A stretch of 64,000 nucleotides of DNA from Vibrio sp. CAU 1672. GTDB taxonomy: Bacteria; Pseudomonadota; Gammaproteobacteria; Enterobacterales; Vibrionaceae. The DNA lies in the NCBI RefSeq assembly GCF_029223195.1, contig NZ_JARHUF010000004.1, forward strand, positions 62,001 through 126,000. Reading direction: 5' to 3'. Below the pieces are notes generated by a model. It searched no databases and had not been told where the DNA came from. It saw only the letters and a list, made by a program, of their open reading frames with translations. This document shows positions 37,585 through 49,688 of the stretch, piece after piece. The position numbers were made by a program, and so were the translations under genes. Position 1 is the stretch's first letter; the number at the start of each line of letters is the position of its first letter.

Positions 37585-38854
37585 TGTCGTCCACCACTTC
37601 TACAAAGGCGCTGGCACGCAGCTCTTGCAGCCAGGCTCCTGCTTCTTCGTTAAATTTACGGTTGAAGAGGATACGGTAAGCACGGTTTTTCATCGCCGAG
37701 TCAGTACGGTCGACTTCACGGCGGTCAAGCACTTCGACGATATGCCAGCCATGCACGGTTTTAAACGGCTGGCTGATGGAACCCTCAGGGAGCGTTTCAA
37801 CCTGATGCTTGAACTCTGGCACATACAGATCGGGCGTTTGATAACCCAGCTCACCGTTTTGCGCGGCAGAACCCGGATCCTGGCTGTATTGCTGGGCCAG
37901 CTCACCGAATGTCGCTTCACCTGCCTGGATACGGCGAATAAAATCATTTAACTGCTTCTGTACCCCTTCATCACTTAAGATTAACGTTGGCTTGATCAGG
38001 ATATGGCGGGCATTTACTTCAGTAACAGCTACGGTTTCTAAGCCTTTGACATCTTCCAGTTTCAGGATATGGAAGCCGACACCACTGCGGAACGGGCCAA
38101 TGATGCTACCTTTGGTCTGCATTTTGATCTGATCGGCAAAGATGGTTGGCATCTCTTCTTTACGCATCCAGCCCCAGTCACCACCCTGCAGGGCTTTCGG
38201 CCCTTTTGAGTAGGTGTAGGCCATTTCGGTGAAGTCTGCCCCCGCCTTTAGCTGTTCGGCCAAGGTATTGGCTTGTGCTTCGATTTCAGATTTGTCCTGG
38301 GAGTCTGAAAAGCGCAGCTGAATGTGGGCAATTCTATATTGCACCGTGGCGTTGGTTTCTTTGGCCAGTTGTTCGGCTAAGCTGTCCACTTCGGCGGGCA
38401 AAATATTAATACGTCTACGAACCAGTGCGTTACGTGCTTCAGAGACGGCGATCTCTTTACGGATCTGTTCACGGAACTCGGAGTAGGTTAAGCCTTGCTG
38501 TTGGACTGTGGCAGAGAACTCGCTGACGCTCTGGTTGTTTTCGCGGGCGATCTCTTCGATGGCCTGGTTGAGGCGGTTGTCATCGATTCGTACGCCAATG
38601 CGCTCAGCCTCTTGCGCTTGCAAGGTATCCATGATCAGCTTTTCAACGACTTGTTCCTGCAGCCGTTCTTTTGCTGGCAGGCTTTTGCCACTTTGCTCGG
38701 CATTGGCCTGTAAGGTTTTGGTGGCGGTGTTGATATCGCTTTGTAGGATAACACCATTGTTGACAATGACTGCAACCTTATCAAGCTCTTGTGGGGCTGC
38801 CACAGCGCCACAAGAAAGTAGGGTAGTGAATAAGATTGATTTCCAAATTTTCAT
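37571..38854 (-). CDS. surA: periplasmic chaperone/peptidyl-prolyl isomerase SurA
   Basis: Escorts outer-membrane proteins, including LptD, to the Bam machine. The 427-residue protein has a signal peptide ([19 protein letters not shown]), the N-terminal SurA domain with [17 protein letters not shown], and two parvulin domains (about 170-270 and 285-385) with [11 protein letters not shown] and [13 protein letters not shown]-type WGW and FHILKLEDV segments. It lies directly after lptD, one of its main clients, which is the usual order. Confidence 0.96.
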   Translation of the reverse strand: MKIWKSILFTTLLSCGAVAAPQELDKVAVIVNNGVILQSDINTATKTLQANAEQSGKSLPAKERLQEQVVEKLIMDTLQAQEAERIGVRIDDNRLNQAIEEIARENNQSVSEFSATVQQQGLTYSEFREQIRKEIAVSEARNALVRRRINILPAEVDSLAEQLAKETNATVQYRIAHIQLRFSDSQDKSEIEAQANTLAEQLKAGADFTEMAYTYSKGPKALQGGDWGWMRKEEMPTIFADQIKMQTKGSIIGPFRSGVGFHILKLEDVKGLETVAVTEVNARHILIKPTLILSDEGVQKQLNDFIRRIQAGEATFGELAQQYSQDPGSAAQNGELGYQTPDLYVPEFKHQVETLPEGSISQPFKTVHGWHIVEVLDRREVDRTDSAMKNRAYRILFNRKFNEEAGAWLQELRASAFVEVVDDNDDN

Positions 38855-38917
38855 CTAAAATTCCGTCGTTAATATTGGCATGAGCGTCAGTATGTATGCT
38901 TAAGACGCTTATTTTGC

Positions 38918-41263
38918 TTAATTGTTCAGATAGAATGGACGACCGTATTTGATCGCGTTATCCGAGCCTTCCAGTTCTTTCGCCGCTGTCACTTTACGCA
39001 GGCTGGTCGCAAAGCCTTGAATACCAAAGTTTACGCTGATGTTGTTCTCATATTCTGGTGAGGCTCCGTCGGCACCGATGATGGCGTTATCCCAGTCCAG
39101 CAGTTGGTTCGAATAGGTTAAACCGATGTACCAGCAGTCTGACTGATAACGCAGGCCGGCGAGCCATTCCAGATCGGTCTTCTCATTCAGATCATAATAA
39201 TACTGCCCGCTGGCTGACCAGTTGCGGTTGATGTCATAGGCGGCCACGATACCGGCCTGGGAAATCCCTTTACGGGTGATGGTATCGAGGTTTTCCAGAA
39301 TAATGGTGTCTTCAATATAGTCACGAGTCACGTAGCGGTAGTTGCCCTGAATAAAACCACCGTCGAACTGATACTCCAGGGTACTGTTAGCCAGCTGCAT
39401 TGCACTCAGGTCGATATCGTATTGAATTCCGCCATGGTAAAACAAGAAATCGTCATAGTTGAAGTCAGTTTCAATCGCCCATGACGAGTAGTTGGTTGTC
39501 TCATCCGGTTGGTTGGCACTATTACTCAGCTTGGTCTTCTTATCAATATAGTAGATTTGGCCAAACGAAATATTGAGCCGCTCTTTGTAACCCTGGTCAA
39601 AGAAGCGTGTACTTGCCCCGTAGCTGAGCTGGTTGGCAGAAGCGATTTTATCGATCCCGCTGTATTTGCGGCTGCGGAACAGGCCGTAATAGTCGGTCTG
39701 CAGTAATGTGGTGTCGTAGTTATAAATATTGGTTTGATCTTCTTCAGGGACATACAGGTACTGGATTTGTGGCTCCAGTGTTTGCGTATAGCCCTCAAGC
39801 AGGTTGGTTTCGCGCTCAAGGTGCAGCTGCGCACGTGAGCGTAACTCGGGGATCACCCGGGAAACGTTGTCGTCGAGCTGATTTTTCAGGCTGGCATCGG
39901 TTAGTTTATCAATGTCCTGAGAATAGTAAGTGGATAACACGCGAGCTTCGGTGATCCATGATGCCCAGGAGGTCGAGATCGGGACAGTTAACCCCGGCTC
40001 GATGTGCACCCGGGTGGCATCCGGCCTGGCGGTGTCACTGGTGTCGAAGCGGCTGACCTGGCTTTTGACATCGAAATTCAGGTAAGGTCCCCACAAGGGG
40101 GTATAAAAGTTAAGATCGAACTGCGGCAGCAGGCGATACGGCTGGTTCTCTTCTTTGAGCAGGATCTGGAAGTCACGTATTGTCAGTGAAGCATCCCAAA
40201 AGTCTGAACGGTATTGGACTTGCCCCTCTTGTACCAGTTGGCCGTCTTCACGCTTACCAATGTCTGAACTCAGATCGCGGAAGTAGTCAATATCACTGAC
40301 TTCGGAGTAATCGAGTTTGACCACCCACTGTTTGTCAATAATGCCGTTGTGCTTAAACTGGTAGCCCCAGCGTGCGTCATCCTGGTACTTGCTGTCGTTC
40401 GACAGGTATTCGCCTTTGATTTCCCCGTTTCCCCAGCCGTCAGTGAGGTAACGGAAATCTGAATCCAGCTTGGTACCACGCTGTTGCATGTAGAGCGTGG
40501 TCAGCGTTAAGTCGTAATTGGGCGCGATGTTCCAGTAGAATGGCACTTCGACTTCCATACCATCACTGGAGCCATACGACAGTGAGGGGAACAGGAAGCC
40601 GGTTTTACGGGTATTGCCAATCGGTAAGGTCAGGTAAGGGACGTAAAACACCGGTACATCAAGGATCTCAAAGCGAGGATGATGCAATGTCGCGGTTTCT
40701 TCATCCTGGTCGACATCGATGCCAGAGGCGACCAGGCGCCACGCATTATCGCCTTCCGGACAGGAGGTGATCGAACCATCCTCCAGTTCATAGACTGACT
40801 GGCCGGTCCGGGCAATGTAGGCGGCGCTGCCGCGGCCCTGGCGACACAAAAACTGGTACTGGGTGTTTTCCAGCGAAAAGGTGTCTTGCTCGATGTCGTT
40901 AACCACACGATCCGAGCTGGCTTTTACTTGCCCGTCGTTGAAGGTCACGTTTCCTTCGGCGATCACCACGTTGTCCAGTTGGTGCAGGGTTACACTGTCT
41001 GCGGTAATGGTTTTTTTTCCTTGGGTGACTTCGACATTGCCTGAATACATCGCTTTGTCGCCGTTGATCGCTTGCAAGGAATCGGCTTGAACCATAATAG
41101 GGCGATTAAGTGCGTCCTCCTCACCAGTAGGATCAACCAAGCATTGATCTGTGGTGGGCATTTCCTGCACACTATCATGGATATTCGCTTGAGCTTGAGT
41201 GGTGGGTACAAACAAGGCGGTACTGATAGAGGCCGCTAAAAATGTGCGGGAGAAATGTTGCAT
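38918..41263 (-). CDS. lptD: LPS assembly outer-membrane protein LptD
   Basis: A 781-residue outer-membrane protein that inserts LPS into the outer leaflet with LptE. Signal peptide (about 1-25), N-terminal OstA/beta-jellyroll (about 50-190) receiving LPS from LptA, then a 26-strand barrel (about 200-781). Cysteines are only at 41, 140, 168 and 710: the C-terminal side has a single Cys (SDCWYIG) where E. coli has an adjacent CC pair, so the disulfide pattern must differ. Leftward, first gene of the lptD-surA-pdxA-rsmA-apaG-apaH cluster. Confidence 0.95.
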   Translation of the reverse strand: MQHFSRTFLAASISTALFVPTTQAQANIHDSVQEMPTTDQCLVDPTGEEDALNRPIMVQADSLQAINGDKAMYSGNVEVTQGKKTITADSVTLHQLDNVVIAEGNVTFNDGQVKASSDRVVNDIEQDTFSLENTQYQFLCRQGRGSAAYIARTGQSVYELEDGSITSCPEGDNAWRLVASGIDVDQDEETATLHHPRFEILDVPVFYVPYLTLPIGNTRKTGFLFPSLSYGSSDGMEVEVPFYWNIAPNYDLTLTTLYMQQRGTKLDSDFRYLTDGWGNGEIKGEYLSNDSKYQDDARWGYQFKHNGIIDKQWVVKLDYSEVSDIDYFRDLSSDIGKREDGQLVQEGQVQYRSDFWDASLTIRDFQILLKEENQPYRLLPQFDLNFYTPLWGPYLNFDVKSQVSRFDTSDTARPDATRVHIEPGLTVPISTSWASWITEARVLSTYYSQDIDKLTDASLKNQLDDNVSRVIPELRSRAQLHLERETNLLEGYTQTLEPQIQYLYVPEEDQTNIYNYDTTLLQTDYYGLFRSRKYSGIDKIASANQLSYGASTRFFDQGYKERLNISFGQIYYIDKKTKLSNSANQPDETTNYSSWAIETDFNYDDFLFYHGGIQYDIDLSAMQLANSTLEYQFDGGFIQGNYRYVTRDYIEDTIILENLDTITRKGISQAGIVAAYDINRNWSASGQYYYDLNEKTDLEWLAGLRYQSDCWYIGLTYSNQLLDWDNAIIGADGASPEYENNISVNFGIQGFATSLRKVTAAKELEGSDNAIKYGRPFYLNN

Positions 41264-41359
41264 TGAATTGAACTTTCCTGTGTCACTACTACTCGATGGC
41301 TATAGGGTATTGTTATACCTTAGCGATGTAGCCAGATGAATCAACAATCACGGCATTTA

Positions 41360-41383
41360 TCTCAGAGCGTTTGCGAGCTGAGA
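41360..41383. repeat. dyad between lptD and djlA
   Basis: TCTCAG (41360-41365) and CTGAGA (41378-41383) flank a small CG-rich centre with CGTTTGCG. It lies about 100 bases upstream of lptD and about 155 before djlA, so it could be an operator or a weak RNA hairpin. Nothing else is evident in this 273-base gap. Confidence 0.3.
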
Positions 41384-41536
41384 CATAATTGCCTGAACAT
41401 CGCTGCAAAGAAAAAGATAGACAGGTGAAATGACCTGGCCGAAATTAAAGTAATTCCATTATCATAAAGGAAATCATCGCGTCCAGCACTATAAGACCGT
41501 CGTCGTCGTTAAAAATTCATTGATAGAGAACACATA

Positions 41537-42397
41537 ATGCGTATTTTTGGCAAAATTCTCGGTGCCTTTTTTGGTTTGCTCCTCGGCGGGCCGTTTGGCT
41601 TGTTGATTGGGCTGTTTATTGGCCACCAGTTTGATAAGGCTCGCCGTTTAAGCCAGGCCGGGTTTTCCACTGGCGGATTTGGTCAGGGGCCCAGCCAGGC
41701 TCAGCGCCAGGAGGAATTTTTTAAAGCGGCGTTTGCCGTGATGGGGCATTTAGCTAAAGCCAAAGGGCAGGTCACTAAGGAAGAGATCCAGCTGGCGTCA
41801 GCGATGATGGACCGGATGAACCTGCATGGTGCGCAGCGCCGGGCGGCACAAGATGCCTTTCGTGAAGGCAAGCAGAGTGATTTTCCGCTCGAAGAGGTGC
41901 TGGCAAAGGTCAAAATTTCCTCTGGCGGTCGTTTTGATTTAATGCAGTTTTTTTTGGAGTTACAAATTTCGGCCGCGTTTGCCGATGGTGAAATCCACCC
42001 CAGTGAAAGAAATGTCTTGCATAAGATAGCCCGGGGCTTGGGTTTCTCTTCCGAGCAACTGGAGCGACGCTTACATATGCAAGAAGCCGCGTTTCGTTTC
42101 CAAAGCCAGGGGGGCTTCCATGGTCAGCATCAAGGTCAATACCAGTCTTCTGGTGGGGGTTGGCAACAGGCTTCACAAGCGGATCAATTGGCCGATGCTT
42201 ATAAGATTCTGGATGTAGCTTCGGATGCGGACAGTAAAACCGTCAAGCGTGCTTACCGCAAACTAATGAACGAGCACCATCCCGATAAATTGATGGCGAA
42301 AGGTCTGCCGCCGGAAATGATGAATGTGGCGAAAGAAAAATCGCAGGAAATTCAGAATGCTTACGATCTGATCAAGAAGGTCAAAGGTTTCAAGTAG
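41537..42397 (+). CDS. djlA: membrane-anchored J-domain protein DjlA
   Basis: A co-chaperone of DnaK at the inner membrane. The 286-residue protein has an N-terminal transmembrane helix rich in Gly (about residues 7-31, GAFFGLLLGGPFGLLIGLFIG), a TerB-like central region (about 50-190), a Gln/Gly-rich linker (about 195-215) and a C-terminal J domain with the HPD triad in NEHHPDKLMAKG. The layout is that of E. coli DjlA. It is divergent from lptD, as in E. coli. Confidence 0.96.
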   Translation: MRIFGKILGAFFGLLLGGPFGLLIGLFIGHQFDKARRLSQAGFSTGGFGQGPSQAQRQEEFFKAAFAVMGHLAKAKGQVTKEEIQLASAMMDRMNLHGAQRRAAQDAFREGKQSDFPLEEVLAKVKISSGGRFDLMQFFLELQISAAFADGEIHPSERNVLHKIARGLGFSSEQLERRLHMQEAAFRFQSQGGFHGQHQGQYQSSGGGWQQASQADQLADAYKILDVASDADSKTVKRAYRKLMNEHHPDKLMAKGLPPEMMNVAKEKSQEIQNAYDLIKKVKGFK

Positions 42398-42435
42398 TCG
42401 CGATGGTTTTAAGTAATAGCTTCGCGGTGAAGCTC

Positions 42436-42460
42436 AAAAAGGGCACTTGGTGCCCTTTTT
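42436..42460 (+). terminator. intrinsic terminator of djlA
   Basis: AAAAAGGGCAC/GTGCCCTTTTT with a 3-base loop. Confidence 0.9.
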
Positions 42461-42514
42461 GGCGTTTGGGTTATTGGTGACCGAAAGCTGTGTGACCTGC
42501 GCACCTAGATTACA

Positions 42515-43297
42515 TCAGTCGGCTTGATTCAAGTCCCAGTCGTAGTCATATTTCACACGTCCGGAGAAGTCCTGGTATTGTGGCGCATACTGCCCGATGT
42601 GTCTGAATAGCTGAGCTTCACCACCAAAATCGTCGGCAAACCAATCGTAAATCGAAGACAGTCGTGCCGTATTCCCTTTGATGGTCACCCCTTTGCGGCT
42701 GTTGATAAACGCTCTGGCAGCCTGGTCTAACAGTGCTTGGGTGTTGGCGGCGGTGAATGCCTGGAGTTGTAAGTTCGGGCAGCCCAAGCTTGCACAGTTA
42801 ACCGCATAGTGGGTTCTCGGGTCTTGCCAGATCGGGCGCAGAATGCGGTGTTCGATATCATTCAAAGTCAGCTCTTTGCCATTAATATTGACGACATGCT
42901 CATCCCATGGGCCAAAGCTAAATAGCCCACCGAGTTTGGTGATCGATTTGACCGGGTAGTTATCCAGAATCAGATCAATGGTGATGGCGTTGTAGAGGTT
43001 GACCCAATACGCGTATTGCTCGGCTTTGTTGTATTGGCGCGGGTCAATTTGCGCGAGGCGCTGAAGGTACTGCTTCAGCTGAGTTTTGTCGGCGGAAGAG
43101 ACTTTGCTGTAGCGAAACAGGGTGTTTTCGCCTTGCTCAACCAGGTAATTATCCAGCAGTTGCTGCCATTCCTGATGGGAGATTGGCGATTGGTTGGCTT
43201 CATTCGACTGCTTCCAGTAAGGCCACAAGTCGGCTTTCGGCGCAGCAAAAACGGAGCAAGAGAATAGGGTGCACAATAGCAATAACAGACGCTTCAT
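42515..43297 (-). CDS. DUF547 secreted protein
   Basis: A 260-residue exported protein: signal peptide MKRLLLLLCTLFSCSVFA and a DUF547 domain with YNKAEQYAYWVNLYNAI, WDEHVVNINGKELTLNDIEH, and the NCASLGCPNLQLQAF segment holding two cysteines. The family is widespread (bacteria and plants) and of unknown function; the Cys/His/Asn pattern hints at an enzyme. It converges with djlA and lies downstream, in the same direction, of nothing closely linked. Confidence 0.85.
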   Translation of the reverse strand: MKRLLLLLCTLFSCSVFAAPKADLWPYWKQSNEANQSPISHQEWQQLLDNYLVEQGENTLFRYSKVSSADKTQLKQYLQRLAQIDPRQYNKAEQYAYWVNLYNAITIDLILDNYPVKSITKLGGLFSFGPWDEHVVNINGKELTLNDIEHRILRPIWQDPRTHYAVNCASLGCPNLQLQAFTAANTQALLDQAARAFINSRKGVTIKGNTARLSSIYDWFADDFGGEAQLFRHIGQYAPQYQDFSGRVKYDYDWDLNQAD

Positions 43298-43380
43298 AGA
43301 GAGACCTTTGGTGAACTTTTGATGTTAGTGTAGACCTGTTTAGTGCTTGTTTTCTTTCCTTAATCTACGTTCACAAAATA

Positions 43381-43406
43381 AAAAGGTTGGCGAGTGCCAA
43401 CCTTTT
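43381..43406 (-). terminator. intrinsic terminator of leuABCD
   Basis: AAAAGGTTGGC/GCCAACCTTTT with a 4-base loop; on the minus strand a T-rich stretch (TTTTTATTTTG) follows. It lies 24 bases past the leuD stop. Confidence 0.9.
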
Positions 43407-43429
43407 ACTTGTCCATTTACTAAAGCGTT

Positions 43430-44032
43430 TTAGCGTAGGAAACTCGGAATGTTGGCTTCATATTCGGCAATTTTGTCTTCATGTTGCAGCGTCAAGCCAA
43501 TGTTGTCTAAGCCATTGAGCAGGCAGTGACGACGGAATTCATCGATTTCAAAGCAGTACTCTTTGCCGTTGGCGCGAACCTTATTCGCTTCCAAATCCAC
43601 TTCTACTTGTGCGCCTTCATTCGCTTCAACGAACTGGAAGATCTCATCCACTTCTTGTTCTGTTAGGCGCACCGGTACCATTTGGTTGTTGATTGAGTTG
43701 CCGTAGAAGATATCGGCGAAGCTTGGGGCAATCATCGCTTTGATGCCGTAATCCGCCAGCGCCCATGGCGCGTGCTCACGCGAAGAGCCACAGCCGAAGT
43801 TTTCGCGCGCCAGCAGGATAGACGCGCCCTGGTAACGTGGCGCGTTCATCACAAATTCCGGGTTTGGCTGTTCGCCAGCGTCATCTAAGAAGCGCCAGTC
43901 ATGGAACAAGTGTTTACCAAAACCAAGGCGAGAAACCTTTTGTAGGAACTGCTTGGGAATGATGGCATCGGTATCGACGTTGGCGGCGTCTAAAGGCACA
44001 ACCAAACCAGTATGTTGCTTAAAACCTGACAT
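43430..44032 (-). CDS. leuD: 3-isopropylmalate dehydratase small subunit LeuD
   Basis: With LeuC converts 2- to 3-isopropylmalate. The 200-residue protein is the swivel domain, with [20 protein letters not shown], and the conserved [14 protein letters not shown] active-site motif. GGGGAG sits 8 bases upstream of ATG 44032; the gap to leuC is 12 bases. Last gene of the leu operon. Confidence 0.97.
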   Translation of the reverse strand: MSGFKQHTGLVVPLDAANVDTDAIIPKQFLQKVSRLGFGKHLFHDWRFLDDAGEQPNPEFVMNAPRYQGASILLARENFGCGSSREHAPWALADYGIKAMIAPSFADIFYGNSINNQMVPVRLTEQEVDEIFQFVEANEGAQVEVDLEANKVRANGKEYCFEIDEFRRHCLLNGLDNIGLTLQHEDKIAEYEANIPSFLR

Positions 44033-44044
44033 GATGGTTCTCCC

Positions 44045-45463
44045 CTAGTCCTGTTTATCAAAAAAAGTCAATTCACGAATATCAACAAAGTGACCAGCGA
44101 TCGCTGCAGCGGCGGCCATTGCCGGGCTCACTAAGTGGGTACGGCCGTCACGGCCCTGGCGGCCTTCAAAGTTACGGTTTGAAGTAGAAGCACAACGCTC
44201 ATGTGGACCTAAACGGTCGTTGTTCATCGCCAGGCACATTGAACAGCCTGGCAGGCGCCACTCGAAGCCGGCTTCTTTAAAGATCACATCCAGACCTTCT
44301 GCTTCTGCTTGCGCTTTTACCTGCTCCGAGCCCGGAACGATCAGTGCCTGAACGTGAGCTGCGACTTTACGGCCTTTGGCTACTTCGGCGGCTGCGCGCA
44401 TGTCTTCAATACGTGAGTTAGTACAAGAGCCAACAAAGACTTTATCGACGTTGTACTCTGATAGCGATTTACCCGCTTCCAGGCCCATGTAAGCCAGAGC
44501 TTTTTCTGCGGATGCTTTTTCAACCGGATCCGCAAAGCTGTCAGGCGATGGGATAGGTTGGTCAACTGCGATCACCTGGCCCGGGTTGGTGCCCCACGTC
44601 ACTTGTGGTTTGATCTCGGCTGCGTTGAGCGTTACGACGGCATCAAATTCGGCATCATCATCGGTTTTCAGTGTTTGCCAGTATTCAACGGCTGCGTCAA
44701 AATCAGCACCTTGAGGAGAGAACTTACGCCCTTTGATGTATTCAAAGGTGATTTCATCCGGAGCAATCAAGCCGGCTTTTGCCCCGAGCTCAATCGCCAT
44801 GTTACATACGGTCATCCGCCCTTCCATCGAAAGGTCAGTGATCGCTTCGCCACAGAACTCCACGACGTAACCGGTACCGCCAGCAGCCGTGGTTTTACCG
44901 ATGATTGCCAGCACGATGTCTTTAGCGGTAATGCCCGGTGCCACTTTGCCTTGCACTTCGATTTTCATCGTTTTTGCGCGAGCTTGTTTGAGTGTTTGCG
45001 TCGCCAGTACATGCTCAACTTCAGAAGTACCGATCCCAAAAGCCAGCGAACCAAACGCCCCGTGGGTAGCGGTGTGCGAGTCACCACAAACGATGGTCAT
45101 ACCCGGTAGGGTAATACCCAGCTCTGGGCCCATGACGTGCACAATGCCCTGGTATTTGTGGTTGATGTCGTAAAGCGTCACGCCAAACTCTTCACAGTTT
45201 TTTGACAGCGTTTCCATCTGGATGCGCGCCATCTCACCCGAAGCGTTAATGTCTTTAGTGGTGGTGGAGACGTTGTGGTCCATGGTGGCAAAAGTCTTGC
45301 CTACCTGGCGCACTTTACGGCCTTTTTCACGCAGGCCATCGAATGCCTGTGGTGAGGTGACTTCATGAACCAAGTGGCGGTCGATATAAAGAATCGGGTT
45401 TTCCCCTTCGGCTGCGACGGCCACGTGTGCGTCGTAGACTTTTTGATATAGTGTTTTGCCCAT
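44045..45463 (-). CDS. leuC: 3-isopropylmalate dehydratase large subunit LeuC
   Basis: A 472-residue aconitase-family protein with the [4Fe-4S] cysteines in [15 protein letters not shown] and [12 protein letters not shown], plus [13 protein letters not shown] and [17 protein letters not shown] start at 45463 ([18 protein letters not shown] 9 bases upstream), not the longer ORF start at 45493. Partner of LeuD. Confidence 0.96.
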   Translation of the reverse strand: MGKTLYQKVYDAHVAVAAEGENPILYIDRHLVHEVTSPQAFDGLREKGRKVRQVGKTFATMDHNVSTTTKDINASGEMARIQMETLSKNCEEFGVTLYDINHKYQGIVHVMGPELGITLPGMTIVCGDSHTATHGAFGSLAFGIGTSEVEHVLATQTLKQARAKTMKIEVQGKVAPGITAKDIVLAIIGKTTAAGGTGYVVEFCGEAITDLSMEGRMTVCNMAIELGAKAGLIAPDEITFEYIKGRKFSPQGADFDAAVEYWQTLKTDDDAEFDAVVTLNAAEIKPQVTWGTNPGQVIAVDQPIPSPDSFADPVEKASAEKALAYMGLEAGKSLSEYNVDKVFVGSCTNSRIEDMRAAAEVAKGRKVAAHVQALIVPGSEQVKAQAEAEGLDVIFKEAGFEWRLPGCSMCLAMNNDRLGPHERCASTSNRNFEGRQGRDGRTHLVSPAMAAAAAIAGHFVDIRELTFFDKQD

Positions 45464-45535
45464 TATCACAATCCTGTGTGCAGCTCCTGACAACGGCTGA
45501 TCAGGAGCAAATAGTTATTATCAATGTTGTCGGTG

Positions 45536-46636
<1,101 letters not shown>

Positions 46637-46705
46637 TTAACTTAACTAATTTTATGCTGCGTTTGTCTTCATTTTGGCTCTGAGCACCGGGAGGTGCTCA
46701 GGAAA

Positions 46706-48253
46706 CTATACGGTGGCAATTTTTTTACGTTTCATTTCTTCAATTTCATCGGCGCGGTGGATGCTGTTGATCACGTGCAGCAGCGCCTGGCCAGACGCTT
46801 CGACAATGTCGGTGGAAACGCCGGTACCGTGGTATTTGCGGCCTTTGTAGTTGGCAATGATGTCGGCCTGGCCCAAACCGTCTTCTCCTTCGCCTTTGGC
46901 GGTCAGGTCGAATTTATCCAGCACGATGTCATAGCCGGTTACGCGATAGATACACTGGTATAGCGCATCGACCGGGCCGTTGCCGACAGCGGCTTCACAC
47001 GTTTCCTCATCGCCACATTGCATCTTGATGCTGGTGGTCGCCATCACACTGCCAGATTGTACGCTCAGGTAGTTCAGTTTGTAGAAGTCGTCTTCTTCGC
47101 GCAGATTGGAGAAGTGCATTAACGCTTCCAGATCGTAATCAAACACCTGGCCTTTGCGGTCAGCCAGTTTCAGGAAGTCTTCGTACAGCGCGTCCAGGTT
47201 GTACTCTTCTTCTTTATAGCCCATGCCGTCCATGTGACTTTTCACGGCGGCGCGGCCGCTGCGGCTGGTCAGGTTCAGGGCCTGATTTTTCAGGCCAATC
47301 GACTCGGGTGTCATGATTTCGTAGGTGTTTTTATTTTTCAGCATCCCATCCTGGTGGATGCCTGATGAATGGCTGAACGCGTTGGTACCGACGATGGCTT
47401 TATTGCTTTGGATCGGCATGTTACACAGCTGGCTGACCAGTTTGCTGGTGCGGTGGATCTCATCGTGTTTGATCCCGGTATGCACGCCCAGTAGTTCCTG
47501 GCGCGTTTTGATGATCATGGCCACTTCTTCCAGTGAGCAGTTTCCGGCTCGCTCACCGATGCCATTGATGGTGCCTTCGATCTGGCGGGCGCCGGCCTGA
47601 ACGGCGGCAATCGAGTTGGCGACGGACATGCCCAGGTCGTCATGGCAGTGTACCGAAATGATCGCTTTATCGATGTTGGGCACCCGGTTAAACAGGGTGT
47701 GGATAATGCCGCCAAACTCGTTGGGGATGGTGTAGCCGACGGTGTCCGGAATATTGATGGTGCTGGCACCGGCATCAATGGCCGCTTCGACCATACGGCA
47801 CAAATTATCGATCGGTGTGCGACCGGCATCTTCACAGGAGAACTCGACATCATCGGTGTACCGACGGGCGTGTTTGACCGCTTTGACCCCCATTTCCACC
47901 ACGTCGTCGTAGCTGCGGCGCAGTTTGTCCTGAACGTGCACGGTGGAAGTGGAAATAAAGGTGTGAATACGAAATGCATCGGCTACTTTTAACGCTTCGG
48001 CAGCGGCGTCAATGTCTTTCGCAACGGCACGCGAAAGGGCGCAAACCCGGCTGTTTTTAATGTGTTGCGCAATGGTGCGAACCGACTCGAAATCCCCCGG
48101 GGAGGAGACCGGGAAACCGGCCTCGATGACATCAACGCCCAGCCTTTCAAGCGCATAGGCAATTTGCAGTTTTTCTTTAACCGTCAAGCTTGCTGATAAC
48201 GCTTGTTCGCCATCACGCAGTGTGGTGTCGAATATAATGACTTGATCGTTCAT
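46706..48253 (-). CDS. leuA: 2-isopropylmalate synthase LeuA
   Basis: First committed step of leucine synthesis from 2-oxoisovalerate and acetyl-CoA, feedback inhibited by leucine. The 515-residue protein has the HMGL-type domain with [30 protein letters not shown] and [18 protein letters not shown]-type segment, and the C-terminal LeuA_dimer regulatory domain (about 385-515). GGAAG lies 5 bases upstream of the ATG. First structural gene behind the leader peptide and attenuator. Confidence 0.97.
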   Translation of the reverse strand: MNDQVIIFDTTLRDGEQALSASLTVKEKLQIAYALERLGVDVIEAGFPVSSPGDFESVRTIAQHIKNSRVCALSRAVAKDIDAAAEALKVADAFRIHTFISTSTVHVQDKLRRSYDDVVEMGVKAVKHARRYTDDVEFSCEDAGRTPIDNLCRMVEAAIDAGASTINIPDTVGYTIPNEFGGIIHTLFNRVPNIDKAIISVHCHDDLGMSVANSIAAVQAGARQIEGTINGIGERAGNCSLEEVAMIIKTRQELLGVHTGIKHDEIHRTSKLVSQLCNMPIQSNKAIVGTNAFSHSSGIHQDGMLKNKNTYEIMTPESIGLKNQALNLTSRSGRAAVKSHMDGMGYKEEEYNLDALYEDFLKLADRKGQVFDYDLEALMHFSNLREEDDFYKLNYLSVQSGSVMATTSIKMQCGDEETCEAAVGNGPVDALYQCIYRVTGYDIVLDKFDLTAKGEGEDGLGQADIIANYKGRKYHGTGVSTDIVEASGQALLHVINSIHRADEIEEMKRKKIATV

Positions 48254-48319
48254 GTTTGCTTCCTTACTGATTGTACGTATTTCAATCCAGTTAATCGTTT
48301 ACTTCCGGTGTTCAGGTAC

Positions 48320-48346
48320 AAAAAAACCCGCATCTGAGTGCGGGTT
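48320..48346 (-). terminator. leu operon attenuator (terminator hairpin)
   Basis: AACCCGCA/TGCGGGTT stem with a 6-base loop followed by a T7 run on the minus strand. It lies between the leader peptide and leuA and forms when ribosomes finish the leucine-rich leader. Confidence 0.92.
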
Positions 48347-48381
48347 CTTGTTAATCTGTGTGGTTATTTTTCTTCCACAGC

Positions 48382-48447
48382 CTACCCGCGCGAGTTGGTC
48401 ACGATCAGGAGGAGGTTTAGCAGGATAGAAAAATGTGCTGACATCAT
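48382..48447 (-). CDS. leuL: leu operon leader peptide LeuL
   Basis: A 21-residue ORF (66 bases with stop) read on the minus strand, with two starting Met and a cluster of leucine codons, LLNLLL, CTG-CTA-AAC-CTC-CTC-CTG, including the rare CTA. It lies 36 bases before the attenuator hairpin. Stalling of the ribosome at these Leu codons when charged tRNA-Leu is low would prevent the terminator and let leuABCD be made, as in E. coli leuL. A weak GGAA precedes the ATG. Confidence 0.9.
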   Translation of the reverse strand: MMSAHFSILLNLLLIVTNSRG

Positions 48448-48771
48448 TGGTTAAGCGTTCCACAAGTTTTGTTAAACAAATTAGTACCGCACTCACATCG
48501 GTGCGTCAACCCTAAAGTTGATTTTTTATTCATATTGATTTGCTTTTCTTCAGCCACGTGCCGGAGCAGAAAGCGGGGTTTGCGGAGCTTCACATTACGC
48601 GAGGCACACCTAACCGCTGGAAAATCTACCTTGAAAAGTAAGAAGTACTTATGTGATCGAGAGCATAAAAGACTCATTGGATATTGATTATGCGCATCAA
48701 TCACTTTCGTCTCTGGTGCGAATGATGTTATTGATATGGAAGGTTTTTTGCTAAAGGTAAGGCGGGAGTTT
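48448..48771. other. region between leuL and the SH3 lipoprotein gene
   Basis: 324 bases divergent regulatory space. It holds the leu promoter at 48481-48509; the rightward part is AT-rich and contains TATGTGATCG at about 48649 reminiscent of a CRP half-site. No gene is supported. Confidence 0.5.
48481..48509 (-). promoter_or_regulatory. leu operon promoter
   Basis: Read on the minus strand: TTGACG (48509-48504), a 17-base spacer, TACTAA (48486-48481). The predicted start lies about 27 bases before the leuL ATG. Confidence 0.8.
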
Positions 48772-49569
48772 ATGCGTGGCGTGAAAAGTTGGCTTGTAGC
48801 GTTATTTGTTCCAGTCGGCGTAAGCCTGTCAGGGTGCCAGATGCTGTCATCTCAAGTTCAGGTCGCGCCAGTTGAGCGTCCGGTCACGGATAGCTATGCG
48901 CAACACGTATTAGTGTTAAATGAGCAGATGGACTTGTATCTCAGCCAGAGTGGCCGCGAGGCCTTTCTCAAGCAAATATTGGTCGCGCTGGAGTCAGAAA
49001 CGCGGCCGAAGTGGAAAGGTAAAGATCCCGATACCTATGCTCGTTGGTTGATAACGGTTCAGTCAGCCGAGATAGAGCATGTTGAAATGACGACATTGTC
49101 GAATAGTGATGTTGCGATTGCACCCGAGTTGAAGCTGGTGGATGTTCCGTATCGGGCCAAGTCGGCAGTGAAGATCCATTCGGCACCCAATGGGGGCGGG
49201 CAGGTCATTGACACTCTGGAGCGGGGCGAGGTGTTTAATGTCATCGCCCAAACTAAGGCTCAGCCTTGGTTGCTGGTTGGCCAGAAAGGGGTGGTGAGGG
49301 GATATGTTCACCGGGATTACGCGCGCGCTAACATTGAACAGCGTGACATTGTGTCAACGCCGCCGCATGCGATGCAAGTCTCTGCCGCGCCAGGCCTGAT
49401 AAATGAGGAGTTCATCAGGCGGCACTGGCTGGGACAGCACCGCTGCCGCCAGTTGAGTTACCAGCTCAGTAAAGATGGCGACCGTACCCCCGGCCAGTTC
49501 AGAGCCTGCCGCAAGCAACGCAAAATTTGGTACATCGATGTCTCTGCACCCGGCTCGACCAGCAGTTAG
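48772..49569 (+). CDS. SH3-domain lipoprotein of unknown function
   Basis: A 265-residue lipoprotein: signal peptide with lipobox LSGC (Cys at about residue 22; residue +2 is Gln, outer-membrane sorting predicted). The middle (about 45-130) is a variable helical region; a bacterial SH3-like domain follows (about 130-190; VPYRAKSAVKIHSAPNGGGQVIDTLERG and GVVRGYVHRDYA), then a positively charged C-terminal segment with two cysteines (HRCRQLSYQL and FRACRKQRKIWYIDV). I use the ATG at 48772; GGGAG lies 3 bases upstream, and the GTG at 48781 is an alternative. Not recognised further. First of three rightward genes before leuO. Confidence 0.75.
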   Translation: MRGVKSWLVALFVPVGVSLSGCQMLSSQVQVAPVERPVTDSYAQHVLVLNEQMDLYLSQSGREAFLKQILVALESETRPKWKGKDPDTYARWLITVQSAEIEHVEMTTLSNSDVAIAPELKLVDVPYRAKSAVKIHSAPNGGGQVIDTLERGEVFNVIAQTKAQPWLLVGQKGVVRGYVHRDYARANIEQRDIVSTPPHAMQVSAAPGLINEEFIRRHWLGQHRCRQLSYQLSKDGDRTPGQFRACRKQRKIWYIDVSAPGSTSS

Positions 49570-49688
49570 TCAAAGGGCATCTGCTCTGCGCTGGCACTGT
49601 CATTAATTGTCCAACATCTCGTCATGTCGCTGTCACGTTTCCCCCCTACTTTGCTTACTATAAAGTGTTCAAAGTAAGGAAAGGTCGC

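Noticed and set aside
48299-48496. 65-residue minus-strand ORF over the leu leader
   Set aside because: It reads through the attenuator and overlaps leuL in another frame; the 21-codon leuL frame has the expected leucine codons.
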